Assembly: GCF_020740795.1 (NCBI RefSeq)
Contig: NC_067295.1
Span: forward strand, 2,604,501 to 2,668,500
Length of the DNA: 64,000 nucleotides
From: Apus apus
Lineage: Eukaryota > Chordata > Aves > Apodiformes > Apodidae
Direction of reading: 5' to 3'
Both the position numbers and the translations under genes were made by a program. The notes beneath the pieces are model-generated. The model was not told where the DNA came from. It saw only the letters and a program-made list of their open reading frames with translations, and made no database searches. How positions within the stretch are numbered: the stretch's first letter is position 1; each line of letters begins with the position of its first letter. Shown piece after piece: positions 63,600-64,000 of this stretch.

Positions 63600-64000
63600 G
63601 CCGCCCTGCCGAGGAGGAGAGGAGCAGCGGGGTGTCACCCCGGGAGGGGACACCTGCCTCCCCGGGAGGGGACACAAAGCCCGCGGGGTTTCAGGGGCAC
63701 AGGCAGCCCCGGGGCAAGGCTGCCAGCGCCCCGGGTGCGGCGGGAGGAGCAAGGGTCGCCCCGGGGAAGGGCCGCTCGGGAGCAGCCGCCTCGTGGGGGG
63801 AGGGAGGGAGGGAAGGAACCTCCGGAGCGGGGTGCGGGAAACGGGGGCACGGCAGCCGGTGCCTCCAAGTGGAGGAGCGAGACGGAGCCCCCCGCGCTGC
63901 CGGGACGAAGGGCCAGGCAGCCGCACAGCGCGGGGCCGCCCGCAGCGGAGGCGGAGCAGCCCCGACCGCCCCTCGCAGCTCCCCGCTCTCACAACGCCCC
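63600..64000 (-). promoter_or_regulatory. MIEF2: MIEF2 CpG-rich 5' region
   Basis: GC- and CpG-rich sequence upstream of the MIEF2 start codon, with no TATA box visible. It probably holds the non-coding first exon and part of the promoter. The right edge of the window cuts it, so the start site cannot be set. Confidence 0.55.

Noticed and set aside
1-64000. Endogenous retrovirus or other capsid-bearing element
   Set aside because: No paired LTRs, primer-binding site, or gag/pol/env-like reading frame was recognised on either strand; the only interspersed repeats I could support are CR1 fragments.

Overview
This window is nuclear DNA from a bird. It has vertebrate exon-intron genes whose proteins closely match human SLC5A10, PRPSAP2, SHMT1, SMCR8, TOP3A and MIEF2. 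It also has several CR1-type LINE tails, the dominant avian repeat, short introns and GC-rich promoters typical of an avian microchromosome. The species cannot be fixed from the sequence alone. All identifications come from remembered protein families and reading exons by eye; no search was run.

Layout, left to right: (1) 110-2850, minus strand, the first five coding exons of SLC5A10; the rest lies off the left edge. (2) 5849-17832, minus, the complete 10-exon coding sequence of PRPSAP2 (369 residues), with a non-coding first exon in a CpG island near 20.65-20.88 kb. (3) 21.1-29.0 kb, a gene-poor stretch with one CR1 fragment and a short tandem repeat. (4) 28995-30080, minus, a single-exon chemoattractant-type GPCR closest to CMKLR1. 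(5) 32851-36821, plus, SHMT1 in 11 coding exons (485 residues), driven by a CCAAT-rich CpG promoter near 31.3-31.5 kb. (6) 41869-46912, minus, SMCR8 in two coding exons (931 residues), probably with a 4.5 kb 3' UTR reaching SHMT1. (7) 47822-57874, plus, TOP3A in 19 coding exons (1018 residues), sharing a bidirectional CpG promoter with SMCR8. (8) 60992-63598, minus, MIEF2 in three coding exons (459 residues), tail-to-tail with TOP3A.

The MIEF2-TOP3A-SMCR8-SHMT1 order and orientations match human 17p11.2, and PRPSAP2-SLC5A10 is the block that in humans lies on the far side of the Smith-Magenis low-copy-repeat region. Here the two blocks are joined by only about 15 kb holding the GPCR. The genes do not form one pathway. 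SHMT1 (folate one-carbon) and PRPSAP2 (PRPP synthesis) both feed nucleotide synthesis; TOP3A and MIEF2 both act on mitochondria (TOP3A also in the nucleus); SMCR8 acts in autophagy and small-GTPase control; SLC5A10 is a sugar transporter.

I found no CRISPR array, no recognisable provirus and no convincing novel gene system. The points worth a second look are regulatory or structural: overlapping convergent 3' ends, facing YY1-type sites, a possible poison exon, loss of the internal TOP3A start codon known in humans, and a CMKLR1-like receptor at a position where I know of none in mammals.
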